NCBI GenBank assembly: GCA_051859045.1
Contig: JBHYGK010000039.1
Span: 1-14,887 of the forward strand
Direction: 5' to 3'
DNA length: 14,887 nt
Source of the DNA: JBHYGK01 sp051859045
GTDB taxonomy: Bacteria; Pseudomonadota; Gammaproteobacteria; Xanthomonadales; Xanthomonadaceae
Part shown: positions 7,461 to 14,758 of the stretch, piece by piece
Position numbering within the stretch: the first letter of the stretch is position 1
How the letters are laid out: each line of letters begins with the position of its first letter
Notes under the pieces: generated by a model
What the model was told of the DNA's origin: nothing
The model's database searches: none
What the model saw: only the letters and a program-made list of their open reading frames with translations
Translations under genes and position numbers: made by a program

Positions 7461-8143
7461 GCGGCGAGGTCCTCGGGGCGGATGTCGTCGACCAGGCGGC
7501 CCTGGTGCAGCACCAGCACGCGCTGGCGCATGCGCTTGACCAGCGCGAGGTCGTGGCTGGCCACGATCACGCTGGTGCCCTGCGCGGGCAGCGAGGCGAA
7601 GAGCTGCATCACCTCGGCGGCGAGCTGCGGGTCGAGGTTGCCGGTGGGCTCGTCGGCCACCAGCAGCAGCGGCTGGCCGATGATCGCGCGGGCGATGCCC
7701 ACGCGCTGCTGCTCGCCCGCCGAGAGCTCCAGCGGCCGGGCCTCGAGGCGGTCGCCGAGGCCCACGCGCTCGAGCGCGAGGCGCACGCGGCGCCCGATCT
7801 CGGCGCGCGCCACGCCCTGGATCAGCAGCGGCAGCGCGACGTTCTCGGCCAGGCTGCGGTCGAGCAGCAGGCGGTGGTCCTGGAACACCGCGGCCACCTG
7901 GCGCCGGTGCAGCGCGACGCCGCGGCCGCGCACCTTGGCCAGGTTGCGCTCCTCGAGCAGCACCGCGCCGCGGCTGGCGCGCTCGCCGAGGTGGGCGAGG
8001 CGCAGCAGGGTGGACTTGCCGGCGCCGGAGTGGCCGGTGACGAACAGCATCTCGCCCGCGTCGAGGGTGAAGCTGAGCTCGTCGAGGGCCTCGCGGCCGC
8101 CGGGGTAGCGTTTGCCGACGCGGTCGAAGCGGAGCAGGGGCAT
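7457..8143 (-). CDS. ftsE: Cell division ATP-binding protein FtsE
   Basis: Cytoplasmic ABC ATPase that drives FtsX conformational changes at the septum and links them to FtsZ. The 228-residue length is typical. Motifs in order: Walker A GHSGAGKST (37-45), Q-loop Q88 in VFQDHRLL, signature LSAGEQQRV (140-148), Walker B LLLVADEPTGNLD (159-171) and the switch His in ASHD (H197). The signature has Ala where LSGGEQQ is usual, a mild change seen in some ABC proteins. The start has GAGG about 9 nt upstream. The gene begins only 34 nt after the gspF stop, with no visible promoter motif or terminator in the gap, so it is probably transcribed from gspF. Confidence 0.96.
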   Translation of the reverse strand: MPLLRFDRVGKRYPGGREALDELSFTLDAGEMLFVTGHSGAGKSTLLRLAHLGERASRGAVLLEERNLAKVRGRGVALHRRQVAAVFQDHRLLLDRSLAENVALPLLIQGVARAEIGRRVRLALERVGLGDRLEARPLELSAGEQQRVGIARAIIGQPLLLVADEPTGNLDPQLAAEVMQLFASLPAQGTSVIVASHDLALVKRMRQRVLVLHQGRLVDDIRPEDLAA

Positions 8144-8177
8144 CAGCGCGGGCCTCTGGCGGCGTGGAAGGGCGGGC

Positions 8178-9371
8178 TCACTGCACGAGCTGGTTGAGGT
8201 CGAGGATCGGCAAGAGTATCGCCAGCACGACGAACAGCACGAGCCCGCCCACCAGCAGGATCACCGCCGGGCCGAGCACCGCCATCGCCAGCGCCAGCGC
8301 CGCGTCGAGCTCGCGCTCGAGCTGGGCCGCGGCCTCGTCGAGCATCGCCTCGAGCCGGCCGGCGCGCTCGCCGCTGGCGACCAGGCGCAGCGCGACGGGC
8401 GGGAAGCGGCCGCTGCGCGCGAGGGCGCGCGCCAGCGGCTGGCCCTCGCGCACGCCGGCGGCGACGCCGGCGAGGTCGTCGCGCAGCACGGCGTTGCCCA
8501 CGGTCGCCGCGGCCAGCGGCAGCGCCTCGAGCAGGGGCACGCCGGCGCCGCCGAGCAGCGCGAGGGTGCGGGCGAAGCGGGCGGTGTCGGCCGAGGCCAG
8601 CAGGCGGCCGAGCAGCGGCAGGCGCAGCAGCCAGGCGTCGCGGGCGCGCGCGACCGCGGGCCGCCGGCCCAGCGCCGGCAGCGCCGCCGCGGCCAGCGCC
8701 AGCAGCGGCAGCGCGATCCAGCCGCCGGCGCGCAGCGCGTCGCTGAGCCCGATCAGCACGCGGGTCGCGAGCGGCAGCGCCTGGCCGCCGCGGGTGAACA
8801 CGCCGGTGACCTCGGGCACGACGTAGAGCATCAGGCCGGTGACCACCAGCAGCGCCACCACCAGCAGCACCGCGGGATAGGTCAGCGCGCCGAGCAGCCG
8901 GCGGCGCAGCGCGTCGCGGGCCTCGAGGTGGTCGGCGAGGCGCTGCAGCACGGTGGCGAGGCGGCCGGCCTGCTCGCCCGCCGCCACCGACGCACGGTAG
9001 AGCGGATCGAAGCTGGCGCCGAAGCCCTCCAGCGCCTGCGCCAGCGAGCGGCCCTCCATCACCTGCGCGCGCAGGCCCAGCGCGACCGCGCGCAGCCGGC
9101 CCTCGGCGCCCTCGGCCAGCGCGGCCAGGGCTTCCTCGAGCGGCAGGCCGGCGGCGACCAGGGTGGCCAGCTGGCGGGTGGCCAGCGCGCGCTGGGCGCC
9201 GCGCAGCACCGGCGCGGACGGATCCGCGCCGCCGGCGAGCTCGTCGACCTGCAGCGGGCTCAGGCCGCGCTCGCGCAGCGCGGCGCGCGCGGCGCGCGCG
9301 GTGTCGGCCTGCAGCACGCCGCGCTCGGCGCGGCCGTCGGCGGTCAGGGCCTGGAATTCGAAGGCGGGCAT
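8178..9371 (-). CDS. gspF: Type II secretion system inner-membrane platform protein GspF
   Basis: GspF is the polytopic platform protein that binds GspE/GspL and assembles the pseudopilus. The 397 residues show the duplicated T2SS-F fold: N-terminal cytoplasmic domain (1-163, starting MPAFEFQAL and including ATLVAAGLPLEEALAALA), TM1 about 164-184 (LTYPAVLLVVALLVVTGLML), TM2 about 213-233, the second cytoplasmic domain (about 245-360, FARTLALLGGAGVPLLEALP) and TM3 about 365-389, ending near DLNQLVQ. Length and both domain repeats fit GspF rather than PilC, given its gspC-D-E neighbours. It is cut off from gspE by an opposite-strand gene of 570 nt and has its own promoter-like motif 7 nt before the ATG. 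It lies 34 nt upstream of ftsE, an odd pairing. Confidence 0.93.
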   Translation of the reverse strand: MPAFEFQALTADGRAERGVLQADTARAARAALRERGLSPLQVDELAGGADPSAPVLRGAQRALATRQLATLVAAGLPLEEALAALAEGAEGRLRAVALGLRAQVMEGRSLAQALEGFGASFDPLYRASVAAGEQAGRLATVLQRLADHLEARDALRRRLLGALTYPAVLLVVALLVVTGLMLYVVPEVTGVFTRGGQALPLATRVLIGLSDALRAGGWIALPLLALAAAALPALGRRPAVARARDAWLLRLPLLGRLLASADTARFARTLALLGGAGVPLLEALPLAAATVGNAVLRDDLAGVAAGVREGQPLARALARSGRFPPVALRLVASGERAGRLEAMLDEAAAQLERELDAALALAMAVLGPAVILLVGGLVLFVVLAILLPILDLNQLVQ

Positions 9372-9378
9372 GGCCGGG

Positions 9379-9386
9379 AGTGTAGC
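9379..9386 (-). promoter_or_regulatory. -10-like motif GCTACACT placing gspF as leaderless
   Basis: On the minus strand GCTACACT ends 7 nt before the gspF ATG at 9371, so a transcript would start at about the initiation codon. The short sequence between them (CCCGGCC) has no Shine-Dalgarno. This would be the promoter for the gspF-ftsE-ftsX-regulator-ung run. Confidence 0.45.
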
Positions 9387-9444
9387 CGCCGACCGGCGGC
9401 GGCGGCGGCTGGCCGTCCGCCGGTGCTTGGCGCGTCAGGTGCAG

Positions 9445-9461
9445 GGCCCGCCCCGCGGGCC
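9445..9461 (+). promoter_or_regulatory. Tight GC hairpin just upstream of the polyserine-protein gene
   Basis: GGCCCGC (9445-9451) pairs perfectly with GCGGGCC (9455-9461) around a 3-nt loop, 12 nt before the ribosome-binding site GAGGAA. A 7-bp all-GC stem there would be very stable. It could shape translation initiation or simply be a compositional accident in the 114-nt divergent gap. Confidence 0.3.
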
Positions 9462-9473
9462 GTCGTCCACGCC

Positions 9474-9479
9474 GAGGAA
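9474..9479 (+). promoter_or_regulatory. Strong ribosome-binding site fixing the polyserine-protein start
   Basis: GAGGAA lies 6 nt before the ATG at 9486. It is the best Shine-Dalgarno in the window and is the main evidence that translation starts here and that the short plus-strand gene is real. No GCTA(G/C)ANT promoter motif is visible upstream on this strand. Confidence 0.65.
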
Positions 9480-9485
9480 CCGCCC

Positions 9486-10055
9486 ATGATCCGCGCCATC
9501 GCCACCCGCTCCATCGCCACCCGCGCCATGCCGTCCCTGCCCCGCGCCGCCGCCGTCCGGGCGCTCGCCCTGGCCGTCGGCCTGGCCCTCCTCGGTGCGC
9601 CCGCGTCCGCCGCCGAGCGCGCGCCCGCCACCGCCAGCAGCGCGGCCCCCGCCGCGGCGCCCCCACCCTCGCGCCCGGCCGCGGAGTACCACCGTCCCGG
9701 TCCGGTGGCGGCGCCCTCGTCGTCGTCGTCGTCTTCGTCCTCGTCTTCGTCCTCGTCCTCGGGCATGGCCGCCGAGGCCGCCTCGCCGCCGACCTGCGGC
9801 CCGGACGAGGACTGCGACGGCTCCCGCGACGACGACGACGAGGCCGCCCGCTGCGCCGGCGCCGCCTGTGGCCCCGGCGACTGCGACGACGCCGATTCGG
9901 ACGCCGACGCCCTCGCCTCGGCCTGCGCCACCGGCGAGGACTGCGACGACGACGGCCGCGACGCGGTCGCGGCGTCGTCCTCGTCCTCGTCGTCCTCGTC
10001 GTCCTCCGCCTGCGCGCGCGACGCCGCCAGCGGCCTGCCCACCGGCCGCCGCTGA
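9486..10055 (+). CDS. Exported polyserine protein with Cys/Asp-rich core
   Basis: A 189-residue predicted exported protein. Residues 1-43 form a basic then hydrophobic signal peptide (RAAAVRALALAVGLALLGAP, cleavage probably after ASA near 40-42); ATG 9528 (MPSLPRA) is an alternative start. An Ala/Pro linker follows, then 15 serines (78-92), a core (about 101-160) and 11 serines (164-174). The core is full of Asp and Cys, with near-repeats CGPDEDCDGSRDDDDEA, CGPGDCDDADSDAD and GEDCDDDGRDA; the mature part has eight cysteines (104, 110, 123, 128, 133, 147, 153, 176). This recalls the GDCDD and DCDG motifs of MopE-like putative metal-binding proteins and calcium-binding repeats, so a disulfide-bonded divalent-cation binder is plausible. 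Polyserine linkers are known from secreted enzymes of marine gammaproteobacteria. It sits between gspE and gspF on the opposite strand, so it may be a type II cargo or accessory. Function is unknown. Confidence 0.65.
   Translation: MIRAIATRSIATRAMPSLPRAAAVRALALAVGLALLGAPASAAERAPATASSAAPAAAPPPSRPAAEYHRPGPVAAPSSSSSSSSSSSSSSSGMAAEAASPPTCGPDEDCDGSRDDDDEAARCAGAACGPGDCDDADSDADALASACATGEDCDDDGRDAVAASSSSSSSSSSSACARDAASGLPTGRR
9717..9761 (+). repeat. Ser-codon repeat tract 1 (15 TCN codons)
   Basis: Fifteen consecutive serine codons: five TCG, then a mix of TCG, TCC and TCT. The TCG run is a perfect trinucleotide repeat, and slippage there would change the linker length without breaking the frame. 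TCT is otherwise rare in this GC-rich sequence. Confidence 0.85.
9975..10007 (+). repeat. Ser-codon repeat tract 2 (11 TCN codons)
   Basis: Eleven consecutive TCG/TCC serine codons on the far side of the Cys/Asp core. The mixed codons, unlike the uniform beginning of tract 1, suggest that the amino acid rather than the DNA repeat is being kept. Confidence 0.85.
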
Positions 10056-10080
10056 GGGCCGCCGGGGTGCGCGGGGACCC

Positions 10081-11568
10081 TCAGTCCTCGCGCACCACGC
10101 GCAGCACTTCCTCCACCGAGGTCACGCCGGCGCACAGCTTGGTCCACGCGTCGTCGAGCAGCGAGGGCGAGCGCGTGCGGGCCTGGGCCAGCAGCGCGTG
10201 CTCGCCGGCGCCGTCGTGCACCAGCCGGCGCAGCGCCTCGTCCACCACCACCAGCTCGTACAGGCCGGTGCGCCCGCGGTAGCCGCCGTCGCGGCCGGCA
10301 TCGGCGCGCGGGCGGCGGAAGCGCAGCTCCGGCGACCAGGGCCGGCCCAGCGCGGCGCATTCGGCCTCGCTCGGCGCGTAGGCCTCGGACGCCGCGGGGT
10401 CGAGCACGCGCACCAGCCGCTGGGCCAGCACGCCGCTCAGCGAGCTCGCCAGCAGGAAGGGTTCGACGCCCATGTCGCGCAGGCGGGTCATCGCGCCCAC
10501 CGCGGAGTTGGTGTGCAGCGTCGAGAGCACCGCGTGGCCGGTCAGCGAGGCCTGCACGGCGATCTCGGCGGTCTCGAGGTCGCGGATCTCGCCCACCATC
10601 ACCACGTCCGGGTCCTGGCGCAGGATCGCGCGCAGGCCGCGGGCGAAGCTCATGTCGACCTTCGGGTTGACCTGGGTCTGGCCGATGCCGTCGAGCGCGT
10701 ACTCGATCGGGTCCTCGACGGTGAGGATGTTGCGGGTGGCGTCGTTGAGCGTCTGCAGCGCGGCGTAGAGCGTGGTGGTCTTGCCCGAACCGGTCGGGCC
10801 GGTGACCAGCAGGATGCCGTGCGGGCGGCGCACCAGCGCGTCGAGCTCGGCCAGCACGCCCGGCGGCATGCCAAGCTGGGCCAGGTCGAGGCGGCCGGCC
10901 TGCTTGTCGAGCAGGCGCATCACCACGCGCTCGCCGCCGCCCACCGGGATCGTGCTCACGCGCACGTCCACCGGCCGGCCCGCGATGCGCAGGCCGATGC
11001 GGCCGTCCTGCGGCAGGCGCTTCTCGGCGATGTCGAGCTTGGCCATGACCTTGATGCGCGAGACCACCGCCGGCGCGATCGCCTTGCGCGGCGCGAGCAC
11101 CTCGCGCAGCACGCCGTCGACGCGGAAGCGCACGACGAGGCGGTTCTCGAAGGGCTCGACGTGGATGTCCGAGGCGTTCTCCTTCACCGCTTCGGTCAGC
11201 AGCGCGTTGATGAGCCGGATGATCGGCGCGTCGTCGTCGCTCTCGAGCAGGTCGGCCGGCTCGGGCAGGCCCTCGGCGAGCGCGCTGAGGTCGCCCTCGC
11301 CCATGTCCGCGGCGACGCCGCGCGCGTCCTCGCCGCCCTCGCCGTAGAGGTCGCGCAACAGGCGGTCGTAGGCGTCGGCGGCCAGCGGCTCGAGCGCGAG
11401 CGGCGCGCCGAGGTGGCGGCGGAGTTCGGCGAAGACCTCGGCCGCGACGCCGGGCCGGTGCGCGATGCGCGCGCGCGGGGCCTCGGCCTCGCCGGCCCAG
11501 CCGGCGAGGGTGGCGCCGTGGCGGCGGGCGAAGCCGTAGGCGGGCCGGGGCGCGCGCGGGGCCGGCAT
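10081..11568 (-). CDS. gspE: Type II secretion system ATPase GspE
   Basis: Cytoplasmic hexameric ATPase that powers pseudopilus assembly, recruited by GspL and acting on GspF. The 495 residues include an N1E-like N-terminus (1-110), N2E with SDDDAPIIRLINALLTEAV (110-128) and ASDIHVEP (132-139), Walker A GPTGSGKT (257-264), Asp box near ILTVEDPIEY (281-290), Walker B DVVMVGEIRD (321-330), His box GHAVLSTLHTN (344-354), and C-terminal GYRGRTGLYEL (429-439). The zinc module between about 389 and 428 lacks the usual four cysteines; only C404 occurs. The frame stays open far upstream, but the ATG at 11568, 2 nt after the gspD stop, gives the family's N-terminus. Translation is probably coupled to gspD. 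The 3' end faces the polyserine gene 25 nt away, with no clear terminator. Confidence 0.95.
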   Translation of the reverse strand: MPAPRAPRPAYGFARRHGATLAGWAGEAEAPRARIAHRPGVAAEVFAELRRHLGAPLALEPLAADAYDRLLRDLYGEGGEDARGVAADMGEGDLSALAEGLPEPADLLESDDDAPIIRLINALLTEAVKENASDIHVEPFENRLVVRFRVDGVLREVLAPRKAIAPAVVSRIKVMAKLDIAEKRLPQDGRIGLRIAGRPVDVRVSTIPVGGGERVVMRLLDKQAGRLDLAQLGMPPGVLAELDALVRRPHGILLVTGPTGSGKTTTLYAALQTLNDATRNILTVEDPIEYALDGIGQTQVNPKVDMSFARGLRAILRQDPDVVMVGEIRDLETAEIAVQASLTGHAVLSTLHTNSAVGAMTRLRDMGVEPFLLASSLSGVLAQRLVRVLDPAASEAYAPSEAECAALGRPWSPELRFRRPRADAGRDGGYRGRTGLYELVVVDEALRRLVHDGAGEHALLAQARTRSPSLLDDAWTKLCAGVTSVEEVLRVVRED

Positions 11569-11570
11569 GC

Positions 11571-13688
11571 TCAGCGCGGCTCGCGCTCGCGCGCCGGCGC
11601 GGGCAGCGTCTCCGGCGGGGCGGCGGCCGGCGCAGGCTCGGGGAACAGCGCGGACGGATCGCTCGGCAGCACCGGCAGCTCGCCGCCGCGCACGCGGCCG
11701 TCGAAGCGCTCGTTGGCCTGGATCTGCTCGGCGCGCAGGTAGTTGTAGCGCTCGCCGGTGACCGCGGCCTCGCTGACCCCGTCGCGCAGGATGAAGGGCC
11801 GCAGGAAGATCATCAGGTTGCGCTTGGCGCGGGTGCTGCGCCGGCTCTTGAACAGGTTGCCCAGCAGCGGCACGCGCGAGAGCCCCGGCACGCCCTGGAT
11901 GGCCTCGCCGACCTCCTCGGAGGTCAGGCCGCCGAGCACCAGGAAGCCGCCGTCGGGCACCATCACCGAGGTGCGGATCTCGCGGGTGTTGGTGATCAGG
12001 TCGACCGCGCCCTGCACCTGCGAGGGCGCCAGCGTGCTGACCTCCTGGCGGATGTCGAGGCGCACCGAATCGCCCTCGTTGACGTGCGGGGTGACGTTGA
12101 GGATCAGGCCGACGTCCTTGCGCTCGATGGTCTGGAAGGGATTGGTCGGCTGGTTGCCGTCGCCGCCGCCGGCGTTGGTGTACTGGCCGGTCAGGAAGGG
12201 GACCTCCTGGGCGACCTTGAACTCGGCCTCGTGGTGGTCGAGCGTGATCACGCTGGGCCGCGAGAGGATGTTGGCGCGGCCGTCGCCGCGCAGCGCGCGC
12301 ACCAGCGCGCCGATCTGGAACACGGTGACGTTGGAGCCGTCCGGGCCGATCGGCAGGCTCACCGAGCCGCCGAGGTAGCCCAGCCGCAGGCCGTTGCCCG
12401 AGATCGCGCCGAGGGGGTTGGTGAGCCCGCCGACGATCGAGCCGCCGCCGGCGTTGTCGGTGAAGTTGGTGCCGCCGATCACGCCCGAGTCGTTCGGCCC
12501 GTCGATGTCGCTGGTCTGCCACTGCACGCCGAGCTCGTCGGCGAGGTCGTCGCTGACCTCCACGATCACCGCCTCCACCAGCACCTGGGCGCGGCGGATG
12601 TCGAGCTGGCGCACCACCGAGGCCAGCTCGCGGAACACCGCCGGCGGCGCCGCGATCACCAGCGCGTTGGTCTCGGCGTGGAAGCCGATGCTGGCGGTGC
12701 GCGCGCCCTCGGCCTCGGGGCTGGCGCCGGTCAGCGTGGCCGCGACCTCCTGCAGCACCGGCACCACGTCCTCGGCCTGGGCGTAGCGCAGGTAGATCAC
12801 CTGGGTGGCGTCGCCCTCGCCCAGCGGCGTGTCGAGGTGGGCCACCAGCGTGCGCAGGCGCAGGCGCTGCGCGCGGTCGCCGGAGAGCAGCACCGAGTTG
12901 GAGCGGGTGTCGGCGACCAGGCGCGGCCCGCCCACGGCCAGCCCGCCCGGGGCCTGCGCCGCGGCGAGCTGCGGCTCGAGCTGGGCCAGCGTGCGCGCGA
13001 CCTCGGCGGCGTTGGCGTGGCGCAGCGGCAGCACCTCGACCTCGCCGGCGCCGGCGGTGTCGATGCGCTCGACCAGGCGCGCCAGGCGCTCGACGTTGCC
13101 CGCGCGGTCGGTCACCACCAGCGTGCTGCCCTGCGCCGCGACCTGGGCGCCGGCCGGCACCAGCGGGCGCAGCAGCTCGGCGAGCTGGGCCGCCGGGACC
13201 TGGCGGACCTCGATCACCCGCGTCACCACGGCATCCGGGCCCCCGGCATTCGCGGCCGCGCCTTCCTGGATCGCGTCCTGCAGCGGCAGCACCTTCCACA
13301 GCCCGCCGTTGGGCACCACCGCGTAGCCGTGGGTGCGCAGCACCGCGGTGAAGGTGTCCCAGACCTGGTCGGCGTCCATCGCCTGGCTGGAGATCACGGT
13401 CACCCGGCCCTCGACCCGCGGGTCGACGATGAAGCCGCGGCCGGTGATCTCGCTGACGGTCTGGATCAGCACGCCGATGTCGGCGGCGGTGAGGTTGAGC
13501 GTGTGGCGCTGCGCCGCCGGGGTGGGCGTCGCCACGGCGACCGCGCCGTTGGCCTGCGGGAGCGGCGCGAACTGCGCCATCGCGGCGGCCGGCGCGCCGA
13601 GCGCGACGACCGCGCCGGCGGCGAGCAGGGCCAGGCCGAGGGCGCGAGGCAGGGCGGCGACGCGGGGGGTGGCGAGGGAAGCGGGCAT
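11571..13688 (-). CDS. gspD: Type II secretion system outer-membrane secretin GspD
   Basis: Forms the multimeric outer-membrane channel through which folded proteins leave the periplasm. The 705 residues begin with a signal peptide (hydrophobic 14-37, AMA cleavage near 38). The periplasmic ring domains follow: N0 about 62-134 (TLNLTAADIGVLIQTVSEIT), N1 about 154-212, N2 about 217-288, N3 about 294-365. The secretin domain (about 369-636) has VLVEAVIVEVSDDLADELGV (369-388), a Gly-rich stretch (402-441), the gate-region NILSRPSV (473-480), MVPDGGFLVLGGL (576-588) and VPLLGNLFKSR (606-616). A Pro/Ala-rich tail (678-705) may reach a pilotin, though none is seen here. The ATG at 13688 is 25 nt after the gspC stop with only a weak ribosome-binding site. 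Confidence 0.96.
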   Translation of the reverse strand: MPASLATPRVAALPRALGLALLAAGAVVALGAPAAAMAQFAPLPQANGAVAVATPTPAAQRHTLNLTAADIGVLIQTVSEITGRGFIVDPRVEGRVTVISSQAMDADQVWDTFTAVLRTHGYAVVPNGGLWKVLPLQDAIQEGAAANAGGPDAVVTRVIEVRQVPAAQLAELLRPLVPAGAQVAAQGSTLVVTDRAGNVERLARLVERIDTAGAGEVEVLPLRHANAAEVARTLAQLEPQLAAAQAPGGLAVGGPRLVADTRSNSVLLSGDRAQRLRLRTLVAHLDTPLGEGDATQVIYLRYAQAEDVVPVLQEVAATLTGASPEAEGARTASIGFHAETNALVIAAPPAVFRELASVVRQLDIRRAQVLVEAVIVEVSDDLADELGVQWQTSDIDGPNDSGVIGGTNFTDNAGGGSIVGGLTNPLGAISGNGLRLGYLGGSVSLPIGPDGSNVTVFQIGALVRALRGDGRANILSRPSVITLDHHEAEFKVAQEVPFLTGQYTNAGGGDGNQPTNPFQTIERKDVGLILNVTPHVNEGDSVRLDIRQEVSTLAPSQVQGAVDLITNTREIRTSVMVPDGGFLVLGGLTSEEVGEAIQGVPGLSRVPLLGNLFKSRRSTRAKRNLMIFLRPFILRDGVSEAAVTGERYNYLRAEQIQANERFDGRVRGGELPVLPSDPSALFPEPAPAAAPPETLPAPAREREPR

Positions 13689-13713
13689 GCGGTCGATGTC
13701 CAGGGAGCGGGGC

Positions 13714-14613
13714 CTACAGGCCCACGGTGAGGGTGAGGTCGAGCGCGCCGCGGCGCACCGAGAGCGAGAGCCGGCCGCCGCGCTCGAGCCGCTGCTGCAG
13801 CTCGGGCAGGCGCTCGGGGCCGTCGACCGGGATCCCGTCGACGGCGGTGATGACGTCGCCGTTCTCCAGCCCCAGCGGGGCGAGGATGGCGGGATCCCGC
13901 ACGCTCAGGCGCACGCCGGTGACCCGGCCGCCTTCGAGCACGGGGAACAGCTGGGCCTCGGCGGCGAGCGCGGCGAGCAGCGGCGCGCGCTGGGCGCGGT
14001 CGGTCTCGAAGTCGGGGCTGCCGAAGGCCGGCATGCCGACCAGGAAGCCGGCGCCGGGCACCTGTTCGACCGCGCCGGGCGTGGTCGCGGCCGCGGCCGG
14101 GCTGGCGCGCGTGGCGCCGGCGAGGCCTTCGGCGCGCGCGAGCGCCAGCGACTCCTGCACGCCGTCGCGGCGCAGCAGCACGTCGCCCGGGCGCACGGCC
14201 TCGAGCACCGCCCCGCCGGGCAGCGCATCGCCGACGCGGTAGGCGCGCTCGGGCTCGCCGGGCTCGGCGATCATCGCGAGGCCCGCGGCCGGGTCCTCGG
14301 TGGCGAGGGTGCCGCGCAGCAGCAGCGGCAGCGCGGTGCCGCGCGCGACCTCGGCCGCGACCGGGCCGCTGGCCTGGCCGAACAGCCGCCAGCCGGCCAC
14401 CGGCGCGGCGGCATCGGGGGCGCCCGCGGAGGCGCCGGGCGAGGCGCCCTCGGCCACCGGCAGGGTCGGGCCGGCCACCGCCAGCAGCAGCACGCGCGCG
14501 AGCAGCCACAGCGCGAGCGCGCCGGCGGCGGCGACCGCGACGCGCGCCGTGGCGGGCGCATCAAGCAGAGCTGGCAGGCGGTCGGCGAAGGCCGGACCGG
14601 CGTGGCGGGTCAT
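13714..14613 (-). CDS. gspC: Type II secretion system inner-membrane protein GspC
   Basis: GspC bridges the inner-membrane platform to the GspD secretin and helps choose substrates. The 299 residues have a short cytoplasmic N-terminus (1-23), one membrane anchor (about 24-47, VAVAAAGALALWLLARVLLLAVAG), an Ala/Pro/Gly linker (48-72), a homology region (about 74-155, GWRLFG, PLLLRGTLATEDPAAGLAMI and YRVGDALPGGAVLEAVRPGDVLLRRDG), a linker, and a C-terminal PDZ domain (about 210-298, LGLENGDVITAVDGIPVDGPE at 247-267). The order HR then PDZ is diagnostic. It is the first gene of the gspC-D-E unit, preceded by a GCTAGATT motif. The ribosome-binding site is poor: AGGGGA lies too far (about 16 nt) from the ATG. 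Confidence 0.9.
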   Translation of the reverse strand: MTRHAGPAFADRLPALLDAPATARVAVAAAGALALWLLARVLLLAVAGPTLPVAEGASPGASAGAPDAAAPVAGWRLFGQASGPVAAEVARGTALPLLLRGTLATEDPAAGLAMIAEPGEPERAYRVGDALPGGAVLEAVRPGDVLLRRDGVQESLALARAEGLAGATRASPAAAATTPGAVEQVPGAGFLVGMPAFGSPDFETDRAQRAPLLAALAAEAQLFPVLEGGRVTGVRLSVRDPAILAPLGLENGDVITAVDGIPVDGPERLPELQQRLERGGRLSLSVRRGALDLTLTVGL

Positions 14614-14643
14614 GGTGCTGCCCGTGGATCCCCTGGGAGCGCG

Positions 14644-14651
14644 AATCTAGC
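14644..14651 (-). promoter_or_regulatory. -10-like motif GCTAGATT before gspC
   Basis: On the minus strand GCTAGATT ends 30 nt before the gspC ATG, predicting a leader of about 23-24 nt. It is the only promoter-like sequence in the gap of 145 nt to the upstream gene. A -35 hexamer is not recognisable. Confidence 0.45.
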
Positions 14652-14684
14652 AGGTCGCGCGCCGCGCCGGCCCGGCCCCGGACA

Positions 14685-14723
14685 CGACGACGCCGCCGCG
14701 GCGGGGCCGGGGCGGCGTCGTCG
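14685..14723 (-). terminator. Perfect 13-bp hairpin after the right-edge gene
   Basis: CGACGACGCCGCC (14685-14697) and GGCGGCGTCGTCG (14711-14723) pair without mismatch around a 13-nt GC-rich loop, 35 nt beyond the stop of the right-edge gene. There is no U-tract, so it resembles the strong hairpins that end genes in GC-rich genomes. It would isolate the gspC operon from the gene upstream. Confidence 0.6.
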
Positions 14724-14758
14724 GGGGCCTCCCGGAGGCGGGCGGCGCCCGCCCGGGC

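Noticed and set aside
7703..7726. Inactive FtsE because the signature reads LSAGEQQ
   Set aside because: Gly to Ala at that position is a mild change, and Walker A, Walker B and the switch His are intact; the gene is probably functional.
8112..9485. Plus-strand frame upstream of the polyserine gene, antisense to gspF
   Set aside because: It is repetitive Gln/Arg/Ala-rich antisense of gspF. The strong ribosome-binding site and signal peptide place the true start at 9486.
9717..10007. CRISPR or phase-variation array in the serine-codon tracts
   Set aside because: There is no repeat-spacer structure. The tracts are trinucleotide-based, so length changes would not shift the frame.
9344..10360. 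Minus-strand frame with Asp/Glu-rich tracts opposite the polyserine gene
   Set aside because: The acidic runs are the reverse complement of the serine-codon repeats. The plus strand has the ribosome-binding site, signal peptide and paired cysteines, and the minus frame has none of these.
11574..13299. A minus-strand open frame continuing upstream of gspE through the gspD region, suggesting a 1072-residue fusion protein
   Set aside because: The upstream part is Arg/Gly/Pro-rich low-complexity sequence in another frame of gspD. The recognisable GspE begins at the ATG at 11568, right after the gspD stop.
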